The notes beneath the pieces are model-generated. The model ran no database searches. It was not told where the DNA came from and was given only the letters and a program-made list of their open reading frames with translations. This document shows positions 1 to 7,399 of a stretch of 9,583 nucleotides of DNA, one piece after another. This DNA is from Bacilli bacterium (lineage in GTDB: Bacteria; Bacillota_I; Bacilli_A; RF39; UBA660). Location of the stretch: NCBI GenBank assembly GCA_900769695.1, contig CAAGHO010000034.1, positions 1 to 9,583 on the forward strand, given 5' to 3'. A program made the translations under genes and the position numbers. Position 1 is the stretch's first letter. Each line of letters opens with the position of its first letter.

Positions 1-497
1 CATACTTTTAGAGTGTAAGAAATAGTTTGTCCTTTTTTTATCGTACCAGAATCTATTACTCTATCTGCTAATATTTTTGATTTATCTGCACTTGATTCTT
101 CTCCATCTTTTAATAAGATATATCTTATTTTAGCATCATTTATTCTATTTTCATCCGCTATTACTGTTTCTTTTCCATCTTCATCTGTATATTTTTCTAA
201 ATCTTTTAATGATAAACTATAACTACTTGTACTATTTTTACTTGTTAATGTAAATGTATATTCTTTTGTAGTCATCCCTTGTTTATAACTTTTTGGTACT
301 TCATTTACAAGTTTTATTCCTTCACTTGTTGTATCATCTAATACTAATTCTAGATTTCCTGCAGTTATCTTGTTTACTGTATTAGAGTTTTTGGTTAACC
401 TAATCCACGCATATGTTGTTCCAAATATTATTGCTACTGTTAATACAAAAGCTACTATTAAAAGTTTTGTATTTCCTATTTTTTTCTTTTCTTCCAC
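1..497 (-). CDS. SipW-type signal peptide exported protein (partial, C-terminus outside window)
   Basis: The minus strand is open from a GTG at 497 to the window edge, giving the first 165 residues of a secreted protein. After a short basic start (VEEKKKIGNTK) comes one hydrophobic segment, about residues 9-29, ending in GTTYAWI, then a beta-rich part starting TAGNLELVLDD. This combination is typical of exported proteins with the signal-peptide class cut by the SipW-type signal peptidase (TasA and camelysin relatives and many uncharacterised surface proteins). The remainder is Thr/Ser/Lys-rich, as in such surface proteins. The frame is closed by TAG at 515-513. GTG 497 was chosen because the purine stretch AGAGGG (514-509) lies 11 nt ahead; GTG 506 would leave only 2 nt. 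The 3' part is off the window, so any downstream repeats or anchor are not visible. Role beyond export is unknown. Confidence 0.82.
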   Translation of the reverse strand, partial: MEEKKKIGNTKLLIVAFVLTVAIIFGTTYAWIRLTKNSNTVNKITAGNLELVLDDTTSEGIKLVNEVPKSYKQGMTTKEYTFTLTSKNSTSSYSLSLKDLEKYTDEDGKETVIADENRINDAKIRYILLKDGEESSADKSKILADRVIDSGTIKKGQTISYTLKV

Positions 498-520
498 TTT
501 ATACACATCCCTCTAGTATC

Positions 521-550
521 AGAATACACCAATTTAGTCCAATTAGTCAA
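521..550 (-). promoter_or_regulatory. candidate promoter of the SipW-type gene
   Basis: On the minus strand TTGACT (550-545) and TATTCT (526-521) are 18 nt apart and would start RNA near 514, just ahead of the GTG at 497. The -10 matches consensus at only 4 of 6 positions. The spacer and -35 overlap short repeats of CAATTTAGTC. Confidence 0.35.
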
Positions 551-585
551 TTCAATTTAGCTTTCAATCACCTTAATCACAACAA

Positions 586-614
586 AAAATTAAGAATAAA
601 CTATTCTTAATTTT
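586..614 (-). terminator. intrinsic terminator of the glycosyltransferase gene
   Basis: A perfect 13-bp inverted repeat (586-598 and 602-614, three-base loop) overlaps the TAA stop at 609-607. On the minus strand it is followed by TTTTTTGTT. The stem is nearly all A/T, so it is weaker than usual, but position and U-tract fit. Confidence 0.7.
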
Positions 615-1620
615 CATCATTTTTAAAGCTATTATACACTTCTTTTAGTTTTTCTCCTACATTTTTCAAATCTCGTTCCAATGCAACCTTATAAGCTTCT
701 TCTGTTAAATCTGGTAATTCTTTATTTAAAATTTTTCTAATTTTTATTTCAAATTCATCTACATCTTTAGCTTTGTAAACGTTTTTTCCATCTTCTAACC
801 AATCTTCAAATATAGGAATATCTCTAATAATAGAAGGCGTTTTACATGCACAAGCTTCAATTATAGGAATACCTTCGGTTTCTTCCAAAGTTGGAAATAA
901 GTATAAATCGCATCCTGATAAAGCATTTCTTATTTCAGTTTGCTCTACATAACCTGCAAAATAAAGATTATCTAATTTGGTATTTACTGCTCTAACAACA
1001 TTTTTTCCAGCTGCAGCTAAAGGACTATACCCAAACCAAATAAACTTATATTCAGGTAACCTCTTAGCAAGTTCTACAAAATCTATTATCCCCTTTCTTT
1101 CAATATAAAGACCAATACCAATAATTACTTTTTCATTATTTTTTATCCCATATTGTTTTCTGAATAATTTACCTTTTTTTTCATCTTTCTTAAAAAGTTC
1201 TAAGTCAATCCCATTTGAAATAGCATAAATTTTTTTATTTTCTAAGTATTTATAAGAAGATATTAGTCTTTTAGAATATGGTGTTGGTGTAACTAAACAA
1301 TCTCCTATTTTATAACAAGATACTAACCACCATTTAAAAAACTTTGCTGTTTGTTTTGATAAAATAAAACCATTTTTATAATCTTCTTCTGTAGAATGAG
1401 CATGGTATACAACTTTTTTACCACGGAGTTTTGCTATTTTTGCAACAAAAAATGATTTTATAAAATAAGTATTTATATGTAAAATATCATAGTCATCATG
1501 TTTATTTAAAGTATAATCAACACCAGCTAAATCCAAAGCTTTCTTTTGATGTTCAATAGCTTTACCTAAACCACTTTTCCTTATTGCTCTAAGGCCCTCA
1601 GTATATAACAATACTTTCAA
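607..1620 (-). CDS. GT4-family glycosyltransferase, CpoA/BgsA-like glycolipid synthase
   Basis: A 337-residue GT-B fold glycosyltransferase of family GT4. Visible marks: N-terminal MKVLLYTEGL with the KSGLG acceptor-side loop, YHAHSTEEDY near residue 75, SNGID at about 135-139, and the donor-site E-x7-E motif in ETEGIPIIE (Glu237 and Glu245) in the C-terminal domain. From memory it resembles the CpoA/BgsA group, which adds a second sugar to monoglycosyl-diacylglycerol on the cytoplasmic face of the membrane, making glycolipid and the lipoteichoic acid anchor. Substrate and sugar are inferred. No signal peptide or membrane segment is seen. The frame extends three codons upstream to GTG 1629, but that GTG lies inside the Shine-Dalgarno GAGGTGAT, so TTG 1620 (five to six bases downstream, giving MKVLLY) is the likely start. 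It has its own promoter and terminator, so it is probably monocistronic. Confidence 0.85.
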   Translation of the reverse strand: MKVLLYTEGLRAIRKSGLGKAIEHQKKALDLAGVDYTLNKHDDYDILHINTYFIKSFFVAKIAKLRGKKVVYHAHSTEEDYKNGFILSKQTAKFFKWWLVSCYKIGDCLVTPTPYSKRLISSYKYLENKKIYAISNGIDLELFKKDEKKGKLFRKQYGIKNNEKVIIGIGLYIERKGIIDFVELAKRLPEYKFIWFGYSPLAAAGKNVVRAVNTKLDNLYFAGYVEQTEIRNALSGCDLYLFPTLEETEGIPIIEACACKTPSIIRDIPIFEDWLEDGKNVYKAKDVDEFEIKIRKILNKELPDLTEEAYKVALERDLKNVGEKLKEVYNSFKNDEN

Positions 1621-1640
1621 AGATATCACCTCGTTCTTAA

Positions 1641-1649
1641 ATTATAACA
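1641..1649 (-). promoter_or_regulatory. extended -10 promoter of the glycosyltransferase gene
   Basis: TGTTATAAT on the minus strand (1649-1641) is a perfect extended -10 with start near 1634, about 14 nt before TTG 1620. The -35 is poor, as extended -10 promoters allow. A 6-bp AT hairpin (1652-1672) after the prsW-like gene overlaps the upstream part and has no U-tract of its own. Confidence 0.55.
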
Positions 1650-1672
1650 CTAATTAGAAAATATTACTAATT

Positions 1673-2455
1673 CTATTTTTTATTCTTACTGCACTTTTCA
1701 CAAAAACTTTCATTTTGCATATAAGCACCACAATGTGGACATCTATCATTTTTTATAGTCATTGTCATTAAGGATATTTCTTTAAGTTTTTTATTAGCCT
1801 TAACAAATAAGATAATAGTAAAGAAAAAGAACAAATAGTACATAATGTAACTATTAGAATATACCATATAATCATATACTCCATGAAGAGTAATTGGTAC
1901 TAATAAACTTAAAACTAAGTACTTATTTTTTAACTTTTTATTATTATTAATATCTGCGAGTTTTGCAAAAGACAAATAGTATCCCATAAATACTGCAACA
2001 GAAGCATGAGTAGGCACTGCAAAAATAAGTCTTGAAATAGCAACGTTTAATCCTCCTTCAAAAACATACAATAAATTTTCTATCAAAGCAAACCCTAAAG
2101 CTACAAATACAGAATATACAATCATATCATATAGTTGATCATATTCCTTATTATGGTATGATATTAAATATATAAAAATAAATTTTGAAATCTCTTCAAC
2201 AAAAGAAATTATACAGAATGAGTATAATAATAACTTCAAATTCCCATATTCTTCAACATCTCCACTAAGAGCAGGAAATATACTTTGTAAAACTAAAGAT
2301 AAAATGATTGTTAAAAACACAGCACCAAAGCCTCCAAAAAACAATTTTAATAATAATTTCTTTGGTTCTTTATTGCTATCTTTAGAATAAGTATAATATC
2401 CTAAAATAATAATTGGCAATAGTGCTAAAATAAAAAGTAATAGTGCTTTATACAT
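1673..2455 (-). CDS. PrsW-family intramembrane metalloprotease with C-terminal zinc ribbon
   Basis: A 260-residue polytopic membrane protein with the PrsW signatures in order: VEEISKF (Glu87-Glu88), ALIENLLY (Glu126-Asn127), AVPTHASVAV (His150) and LHGVYDY (His201, Asp205), on separate hydrophobic segments. These glutamates and histidines are the expected metal and catalytic residues. In Bacillus, PrsW makes the first cut in an anti-sigma factor (RsiW) to free a stress sigma factor; no anti-sigma gene is in this window, so the substrate here is unknown. The C-terminus carries CPHC-x9-CEKC (Cys239, 242, 252, 255), a small zinc ribbon that the approximately 218-residue Bacillus protein lacks as far as I recall; it would lie outside the bilayer. 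ATG 2455 has GGAGTG seven bases upstream. Next gene is 50 nt downstream with its own promoter. Confidence 0.88.
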   Translation of the reverse strand: MYKALLLFILALLPIIILGYYTYSKDSNKEPKKLLLKLFFGGFGAVFLTIILSLVLQSIFPALSGDVEEYGNLKLLLYSFCIISFVEEISKFIFIYLISYHNKEYDQLYDMIVYSVFVALGFALIENLLYVFEGGLNVAISRLIFAVPTHASVAVFMGYYLSFAKLADINNNKKLKNKYLVLSLLVPITLHGVYDYMVYSNSYIMYYLFFFFTIILFVKANKKLKEISLMTMTIKNDRCPHCGAYMQNESFCEKCSKNKK

Positions 2456-2474
2456 AAAACATCACTCCAAATAA

Positions 2475-2480
2475 ATCATA
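2475..2480 (-). promoter_or_regulatory. candidate -10 of the PrsW-family gene
   Basis: TGATATGAT on the minus strand is an extended -10 (TATGAT at 2480-2475), giving an RNA start near 2468 and a 13-nt leader. It sits just after the rnr terminator, so this gene needs its own promoter. No good -35 is seen. Confidence 0.4.
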
Positions 2481-2500
2481 TCACAAAAAACTCATAAAAT

Positions 2501-2552
2501 AAAAAAAGATATCTAAAGTTATTTACTATTTACACCTTTAATATCTTTTTTT
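2501..2552 (-). terminator. intrinsic terminator after rnr
   Basis: A 12-bp perfect arm pair (2501-2512 with 2541-2552), one bulged C, then five more pairs (TAAAG 2514-2518 with CTTTA 2536-2540). On the minus strand the stem ends in TTTTTTT followed by ATTTT, seven bases after the rnr stop. The plus strand also ends in T7, so it may work both ways. Confidence 0.75.
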
Positions 2553-2558
2553 AATATT

Positions 2559-4751
2559 TTAACCTCTATATTTTTTTCCCTTATTAACATTATAATAATA
2601 AATATCAGCACGTTTTTGTTTTTCCATTGCTTTTGCTTGATTATTTTTTCTTTGATTAATATGCTTATTTTCTTCTATTTTATTCACAACTTGAAAATCT
2701 ATTTCTTTCTTTTCTTTATTAGCATAGCTTACTCTTAGCCTAAGTCTATCACCTAAGTAATAATCTTCTTGATTATCTAATGATATATATGATAAAGTAT
2801 CAGGATAATAAATATATTTTCCTTTTAAGTCTTTTTGTCTAACACGTCCCTCAACCATATTATCTAACTCTATTTGCATACCATCATTATAGATTTCTAC
2901 AACAGTACCTATAAATTCTTCTCCTATATGTTTTTCCATATACTCTGCAGTTTTCATTAGTTCTACCATTCGTTCACATTCATCAGCAGAGCGTTCTCTT
3001 TCTGACGATATTTTAGATATATCTTCTAATTCTTTTTTCCATTTCTTCTTTAGTTGTTCTTTTGAATCTTCACTAAAATGAAAATCTTTTACTAAACGAT
3101 GATTTGTAGTATCAGGATATCTTCTAATTGGAGATGTAAAATGACAATAATAACTACTTGCTAAACCATAATGTCCTAAATTATCACTACTATAAAAAGC
3201 TCTTCTAAAACTTCTTAAAAGTTTAGTTTTCATCATATCAGATAATGGATCTGTACCATCTATGCTGCTTGCCAATTTTTGACCCAATTTTTCATCTGCT
3301 ATATCAAAATCATTTCTATATCTAAGAGTCTTAAGCATATCTAAATATTCTTGTACTTTTTCCTCTCTTGGTTCTTCATGATTACGGAAAACTAACGGAT
3401 ATTCATTTTTAAACATATCCTCAGCAATAGTCTCGTTAGTTATTAACATAAATTCCTCAATAATTGATTCCGCTCTACCTTGATATCTTTTTGAAAAATC
3501 TATTATTTGACATTTTTCATCCATTATAATTTTTAATTCTGGTTTATCTATTTCAACTGCTCCACGATCTTTTCTATTTTGAAATAATTTCTGAGATAAA
3601 TCTTCCATATTTCTTAAAGTATCAACATGTGATTCATATCCTTCTGAAATAATTCCATCTTCTAAAATCATATTCACTTTTTCATAACTCATTTTTATAT
3701 TTGATTTAATTACACCCTTATAAATGTTATATGATCTTCTATTTCCGTTTTGATCAAGCTCCATTACACATGATAAGACTAAACGTTCTACATTAGGATT
3801 TAAGGAACAAATTCCATTGGAAAGTTTATGTGGTAACATTGGAATAACAGTATTTGCTAAATAACTACTAGTTCCCTTTCTTCTAGCTCTTAAGTCTAAG
3901 AGACTTCCTTCTTTTACATATTCACTTACATCTGCTATATAAACACCTAATTTGTAACCACCATCTTCTAATAATTCCAAACTAACTGCATCATCCAAAT
4001 CTTTAGCATCAGATCCATCTATTGTAAAAATTTCCTTATCTGTAAAATCAACTCTTCCTATTTTATCTGTATCTAAAACTTTTGTTGGAATACTATCTAA
4101 TTCTTTCAATTCTTCTTCTGTTATCTCATTATCGATATTATATTTAAATGCTTCCATTAAAATATCAACACCAGGATCATCTTTATGACCTATTTCTTTT
4201 ATTATACTTCCAACATAGAAATTATCACTTCTTTTTTCGCCACAATTAACTACTACCTTTTCTCCTTCGATATAATCATCTCCATCTAAAACAATTGTTA
4301 ACTTTTGTTTTGATTGTTCTTCTGGCACTACGTAATAGTTATCACCGGTTTTCTTTATTTCTCCAAGTATATTATCGACATTTCTAGCTATTATCTTTTT
4401 TACATAACATGTTTTTTCTCTAGAAACAGGAGAAATATCAACCATTACAAAATCACCATCAACTATCTTAGAAGCATTTTCTAAAGATATAGGATAAGAA
4501 GTCCCAAAAGAATCAATAACTCCATCTCCATTACGAAATGCACGATAGTTTCCAACTCTAAAACTAGTCTTTCGTATTGGAACGTATTTCCCACTATCAG
4601 TAATAATTAACTCATAATTATTTACCTTTTCCTCTATTATTTGTTTAACTTTTTCTAAATCAACTTCACCCAACATCTCAGCTTTTTCAAAAATCTTTTC
4701 AAGACTTGTTGGTTTTTTGATTTTTTCTAAATATTTTTCAATTTCAGTCAT
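2559..4751 (-). CDS. rnr: ribonuclease R (RNase II/RNB family 3'-5' exoribonuclease)
   Basis: A 730-residue cytoplasmic exonuclease that degrades structured RNA 3' to 5', with roles in mRNA, rRNA and tmRNA quality control. Domain order is visible: a helical N-terminal region (1-60), two OB/cold-shock-like domains (about 65-205), the RNB catalytic domain (about 235-560), then an S1 domain (611-690) and a Lys-rich tail. The catalytic acid cluster is intact in TIDGSDAKDLDDAV (Asp245, 251, 253, 254), as is HFTSPIRRYPD (537-547) near the RNA channel. Length is slightly under Bacillus RNase R (about 780). ATG 4751 is preceded by AGGGGG with seven bases between. smpB and secG, frequent neighbours of rnr in Bacillota, are not seen here; the flanks are a small unknown gene upstream and the PrsW-family gene downstream, behind a terminator. 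Confidence 0.96.
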   Translation of the reverse strand: MTEIEKYLEKIKKPTSLEKIFEKAEMLGEVDLEKVKQIIEEKVNNYELIITDSGKYVPIRKTSFRVGNYRAFRNGDGVIDSFGTSYPISLENASKIVDGDFVMVDISPVSREKTCYVKKIIARNVDNILGEIKKTGDNYYVVPEEQSKQKLTIVLDGDDYIEGEKVVVNCGEKRSDNFYVGSIIKEIGHKDDPGVDILMEAFKYNIDNEITEEELKELDSIPTKVLDTDKIGRVDFTDKEIFTIDGSDAKDLDDAVSLELLEDGGYKLGVYIADVSEYVKEGSLLDLRARRKGTSSYLANTVIPMLPHKLSNGICSLNPNVERLVLSCVMELDQNGNRRSYNIYKGVIKSNIKMSYEKVNMILEDGIISEGYESHVDTLRNMEDLSQKLFQNRKDRGAVEIDKPELKIIMDEKCQIIDFSKRYQGRAESIIEEFMLITNETIAEDMFKNEYPLVFRNHEEPREEKVQEYLDMLKTLRYRNDFDIADEKLGQKLASSIDGTDPLSDMMKTKLLRSFRRAFYSSDNLGHYGLASSYYCHFTSPIRRYPDTTNHRLVKDFHFSEDSKEQLKKKWKKELEDISKISSERERSADECERMVELMKTAEYMEKHIGEEFIGTVVEIYNDGMQIELDNMVEGRVRQKDLKGKYIYYPDTLSYISLDNQEDYYLGDRLRLRVSYANKEKKEIDFQVVNKIEENKHINQRKNNQAKAMEKQKRADIYYYNVNKGKKYRG

Positions 4752-4816
4752 AATTTATCCCCCTACTGTAGTTATATAATAACTTCTAAATCTATTCTAA
4801 CACATAATATAAAGTG

Positions 4817-5038
4817 TTATTTTATTTTAGATGAATTTAACCATTTTTTAATTTTCATAACTTTCTGTACTTCTTTTAACCTAGCTTGTTTTTCTTGCTG
4901 TTCTTTTTCATATTCTTCTCCGAATGAAATACCTAATTCTTTAGCACATTTTTTCAAAAGAGACATAACTTCTTCCTCAGGTATACAACTACTATTATCA
5001 TAATCGGAAAAAGTCGAATCATCACAATGTTTATTCAT
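4817..5038 (-). CDS. small hypothetical protein, 73 aa
   Basis: I do not recognise this protein. It has an acidic, Ser/Asp/Cys-containing N-terminus (MNKHCDDSTFSDYDNSSC), then a long amphipathic helix rich in Glu and Lys (about residues 23-65), which may form a coiled coil, and a basic end. No signal peptide, membrane segment or enzyme motif is seen. An upstream in-frame ATG at 5044 lies against the Shine-Dalgarno (GAAGGTGA); ATG 5038 has seven bases of spacing and is preferred. The gene lies 65 nt upstream of rnr on the same strand with no clear terminator between, so the two may be co-transcribed. The good ribosome site and promoter support it being real. Confidence 0.6.
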   Translation of the reverse strand: MNKHCDDSTFSDYDNSSCIPEEEVMSLLKKCAKELGISFGEEYEKEQQEKQARLKEVQKVMKIKKWLNSSKIK

Positions 5039-5107
5039 ATCCATTTCACCTTCTTTCTTAAAGATTTATTTTATAAATAATTATTCATAAAATAACTCAC
5101 TAAATAT

Positions 5108-5136
5108 ATTTTAGCACATTACATATAAATAATTAA
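5108..5136 (-). promoter_or_regulatory. extended -10 promoter of the 73-aa gene (and perhaps rnr)
   Basis: TGCTAAAAT on the minus strand (5116-5108) is an extended -10, with a weak TTAATT (5136-5131) at 17 nt. RNA would start near 5101 with a leader of about 60 nt. Confidence 0.45.
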
Positions 5137-5152
5137 AGTTTTAATTTAGTTT

Positions 5153-7180
5153 TTACTCACCTACAGATAATAAATTAATAATATCTTTTTCTGTTAAAGA
5201 AGCTAGTGATTCACTGTCATTTTTACCTTCTATCAAATTTTCACTTAAAATCTTTTTCTTATCTTGTAATTCTATTATTTTTTCTTCAATTGTTCCTTTA
5301 GTAATTAATTTTATAACAGAAACATTTTTAGTTTGACCTATCCTATGAGCTCTATCAGTAGCTTGATTTTCTACTTGTGGATTCCACCAAATATCTAGAT
5401 GAATAACAGTATCAGCACCAACTAAATTTAAACCTGTACCACCAGATTTTAAAGTTATTAAAAAACAATCAGTATCATCTTCATTAAATCTTTCTACCAT
5501 ACTCATTCTATCTTTACTTTTTACAGAACCATCTATCATATAGTATGAAATATTATTTTTTGTAAACTCTCTTGAAACATTTTCTAAAACTCTTTTAAAG
5601 CTACTAAATATTAATATTTTATGATTATTTTCTATACTTTCATTAACTATTCTAAGAAGTTCTTCTATCTTAATACTTTCTCCATCATAATTTTCATACA
5701 TTACATTAGGATCAATACATATTTGTCTTAACTTTGTTAATAATTGTAATATTTTCATTCTGGATTTTTGAAAACCACCACTCTTAATCATTTCATCCAT
5801 TTCTCTTTTTGTATCATTTAAAACTTTTAAATATAGTTTTTTCTGTTTATCAGGCAAATCAATATATATTTTATTTTCTATTTTCTCTGGTAATGACTTT
5901 ATAACATCTTCCTTTTTTCTTCTTAAAATAAACGGTGTTATTTGATAATTTAATAATTTAAGTGTTTTTAATCCTTCTTCATCAACATCTCTTATATTAT
6001 ATTTTTCTCTAAACTTAATAACATTATTTAAATATCCTGGCATTATAAAATCAAAAATACTCCATAATTCCATAATATTATTCTCAACTGGTGTACCTGT
6101 TAATGCTATTTTACAAGTTGCTTTGATTTTCTTTATTTCTTTAGTCATTTGAGCTTGATAATTCTTAATATTTTGTGCCTCATCAACAACACATAATTCA
6201 AAATTTATATTTTCGTATTCATCTTTATCATTTTTAATAAGACCATAGCTAGTAATAAAAATATTATAGTTATCTCTTTTAGAAAATATTTCTAGTCTTC
6301 GTTGTTTATTATTAGCTACTACAACATACTTTAAGTTAGGAGCAAATTTTAGAAATTCTTTTTCCCAGTTATATATTAGTGAAGTTGGAACAACAATTAT
6401 TATTTTTGAATCAGGTTTTTCTTTTAAAATTTCTTTTATAAACATAATAGTTTGAATACTTTTACCTAAACCCATTTCGTCTGCTAAAACTCCACCTAAT
6501 CCACATTTGTAAATAGTCTTTAACCATCTAACTCCATCTTTTTGATAATCTCTAAGAATTTTTTCATCATTTTTTTCTAAATCAATATTTAAATCTTTAT
6601 ACTTTTTAAAATTTGAAATAAAGTCATCAAACAAACTATTTGTTTTAATATTTTTATACTTGTTTTTCTTTAAACTATCTATATATAAAGCACGGTATTT
6701 AGGTATAACAACATCACCACTATTAATATCTTCTTTTGATAAATTAAGTTCTGATACAATCGTATTTAATTCTTCCAAACTTTCATTAGCTGATAAATCT
6801 ACAATATTATTATTTTTTAATTTATAATATCTTTTCTTTTGCTTTAAAGCTACAAACAAATCACTTAAATCATCTTTATTTATGCCATCAGCATTAAAAC
6901 TATATGACATTATTCCATCTTTACCAATACTAAAATTACTTGTAGTTGATACTTTCTTTAAAATCTTTGTACTATCAATTTTTTTACTTGTAAATACTTC
7001 ATATTTTTCTGATAATGTATTTAAAACTTCATCGATAAAATAATACATTTTTTCATCATCATCGATGATAAAATTATTTTTTTCTTCCCTAAAACCATAA
7101 TCAAGTATTTCTTTTTCTATTTCATTTTCATATTCGTTGTCTCTTAAAAACTCTGATTCTTCAAAATAGTTTACTTCCAT
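5153..7180 (-). CDS. SNF2-family (RapA/YwqA-like) DEAD/DEAH-box ATPase, N-terminally short
   Basis: A 675-residue Swi2/Snf2 ATPase (superfamily 2) that probably translocates on double-stranded nucleic acid. Motifs in order: I, LADEMGLGKS (232-241); Ia, VVPTSLIYNW; II, VVDEAQNIKN with DEAQ (333-336); III, LTGTPVENN (360-368); IV, ILIFSSF; V, SGGTGLNL (579-586); VI, QATDRAHRIGQ (606-616). Residues about 25-200 resemble the SNF2-associated region of bacterial members. Those are commonly about 1,000 residues with a SWIM zinc finger at the front; here there is none and the frame is closed by TAA 12 nt before ATG 7180. The AAAGG ahead of that ATG has only one base of spacing, and a strong terminator lies about 28 nt upstream, so expression is unclear. 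The ATPase core itself looks intact. Cellular role is unknown. Confidence 0.9.
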   Translation of the reverse strand: MEVNYFEESEFLRDNEYENEIEKEILDYGFREEKNNFIIDDDEKMYYFIDEVLNTLSEKYEVFTSKKIDSTKILKKVSTTSNFSIGKDGIMSYSFNADGINKDDLSDLFVALKQKKRYYKLKNNNIVDLSANESLEELNTIVSELNLSKEDINSGDVVIPKYRALYIDSLKKNKYKNIKTNSLFDDFISNFKKYKDLNIDLEKNDEKILRDYQKDGVRWLKTIYKCGLGGVLADEMGLGKSIQTIMFIKEILKEKPDSKIIIVVPTSLIYNWEKEFLKFAPNLKYVVVANNKQRRLEIFSKRDNYNIFITSYGLIKNDKDEYENINFELCVVDEAQNIKNYQAQMTKEIKKIKATCKIALTGTPVENNIMELWSIFDFIMPGYLNNVIKFREKYNIRDVDEEGLKTLKLLNYQITPFILRRKKEDVIKSLPEKIENKIYIDLPDKQKKLYLKVLNDTKREMDEMIKSGGFQKSRMKILQLLTKLRQICIDPNVMYENYDGESIKIEELLRIVNESIENNHKILIFSSFKRVLENVSREFTKNNISYYMIDGSVKSKDRMSMVERFNEDDTDCFLITLKSGGTGLNLVGADTVIHLDIWWNPQVENQATDRAHRIGQTKNVSVIKLITKGTIEEKIIELQDKKKILSENLIEGKNDSESLASLTEKDIINLLSVGE

Positions 7181-7207
7181 GCCTTTCTTTTAGGTTGACT
7201 TTTTCAT

Positions 7208-7239
7208 AAAAAGAAAAAATCAATCATTTCTGATTGATT
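7208..7239 (-). terminator. strong intrinsic terminator immediately upstream of the helicase
   Basis: On the minus strand AATCAATCA-GAAA-TGATTGATT forms a perfect 9-bp stem (7239-7231 and 7226-7218) closed by a stable GAAA tetraloop, followed by TTTTTCTTTTT. It would stop a minus-strand transcript arriving from 7240 or above; no intact gene there explains it. Confidence 0.8.
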
Positions 7240-7251
7240 CATATATTTAAA

Positions 7252-7268
7252 GTTCGAATAGTTCGAAC
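7252..7268. repeat. perfect 7-bp inverted repeat GTTCGAA-TAG-TTCGAAC
   Basis: Two GTTCGAA-type half sites in a row, readable as an inverted repeat with a three-base loop or as a 9-bp tandem repeat. It is unusually GC-rich for the surroundings and directly joins the first copy of the hairpin element at 7265. It could be a protein-binding site or part of an RNA structure. Confidence 0.5.
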
Positions 7269-7294
7269 AGATTCGCCAATGGTGCGAGTGTCGT
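7265..7294 (+). repeat. hairpin element copy 1 (GAACA...GAGTGTCGT)
   Basis: It begins GAACA and ends GAGTGTCGT, as does copy 2 at 7436 (GRTGYGAGTGTCGT matches at 12 of 14 bases before allowing for R/Y). It folds as ACA/TGT, a two-base bulge, then TTCGC/GCGAG with a 7-nt loop (7277-7283). Confidence 0.5.
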
Positions 7295-7399
7295 AGTAAT
7301 CCACAACTTTCTCTCAAAGACGATTGATATAAGAATCAATTTCTAAATCAATTAGAACACATATTTCTAAAATCTTAACAAAAACTTTCATCTGTTCGC

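Larger units (their letters stand above)
7239..7391 (-). pseudogene. possible short broken ORF or non-coding transcript, unknown
   Basis: From ATG 7391 the frame reads 25 codons (MKVFVKILEICVLIDLEI...), meets TGA at 7316-7314, and continues in the same frame for 24 more codons (EKVVDYYDTRTIGESVRTIR...) to TGA 7241-7239, just before the terminator. The two parts read as one helical polypeptide interrupted by a nonsense codon, but no ribosome site is seen and I do not recognise it. The second half uses GAC, CGC, ACC and GGC codons, unlike the AT-ending codons of neighbours, which may instead mean the DNA is kept for RNA structure. Listed with low confidence. Confidence 0.2.

Noticed and set aside
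413..610. Plus-strand ORF of 65 codons
   Set aside because: It lies opposite the SipW-type gene and its promoter, has no ribosome site, and its Leu/Phe-rich translation is what an AT-rich antisense frame gives.
4798..4819. TAACAC/GTGTTA hairpin at the end of the 73-aa gene as a terminator
   Set aside because: Only 6 bp and no T-run follows on the minus strand, so read-through into rnr is more likely.
5131..5146. AT-only inverted repeat after the helicase gene as a terminator
   Set aside because: The stem has no G-C pair, the loop would be two to four bases and no T-run follows on the minus strand.
7252..7300. tRNA-like T-loop (GTTCGAA) or a tRNA fragment / attachment site
   Set aside because: No acceptor, D or anticodon arm can be drawn on either strand, and the GTTCGAA copies are explained by the inverted repeat and hairpin element. 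No matching att-like direct repeat was seen at the other end.
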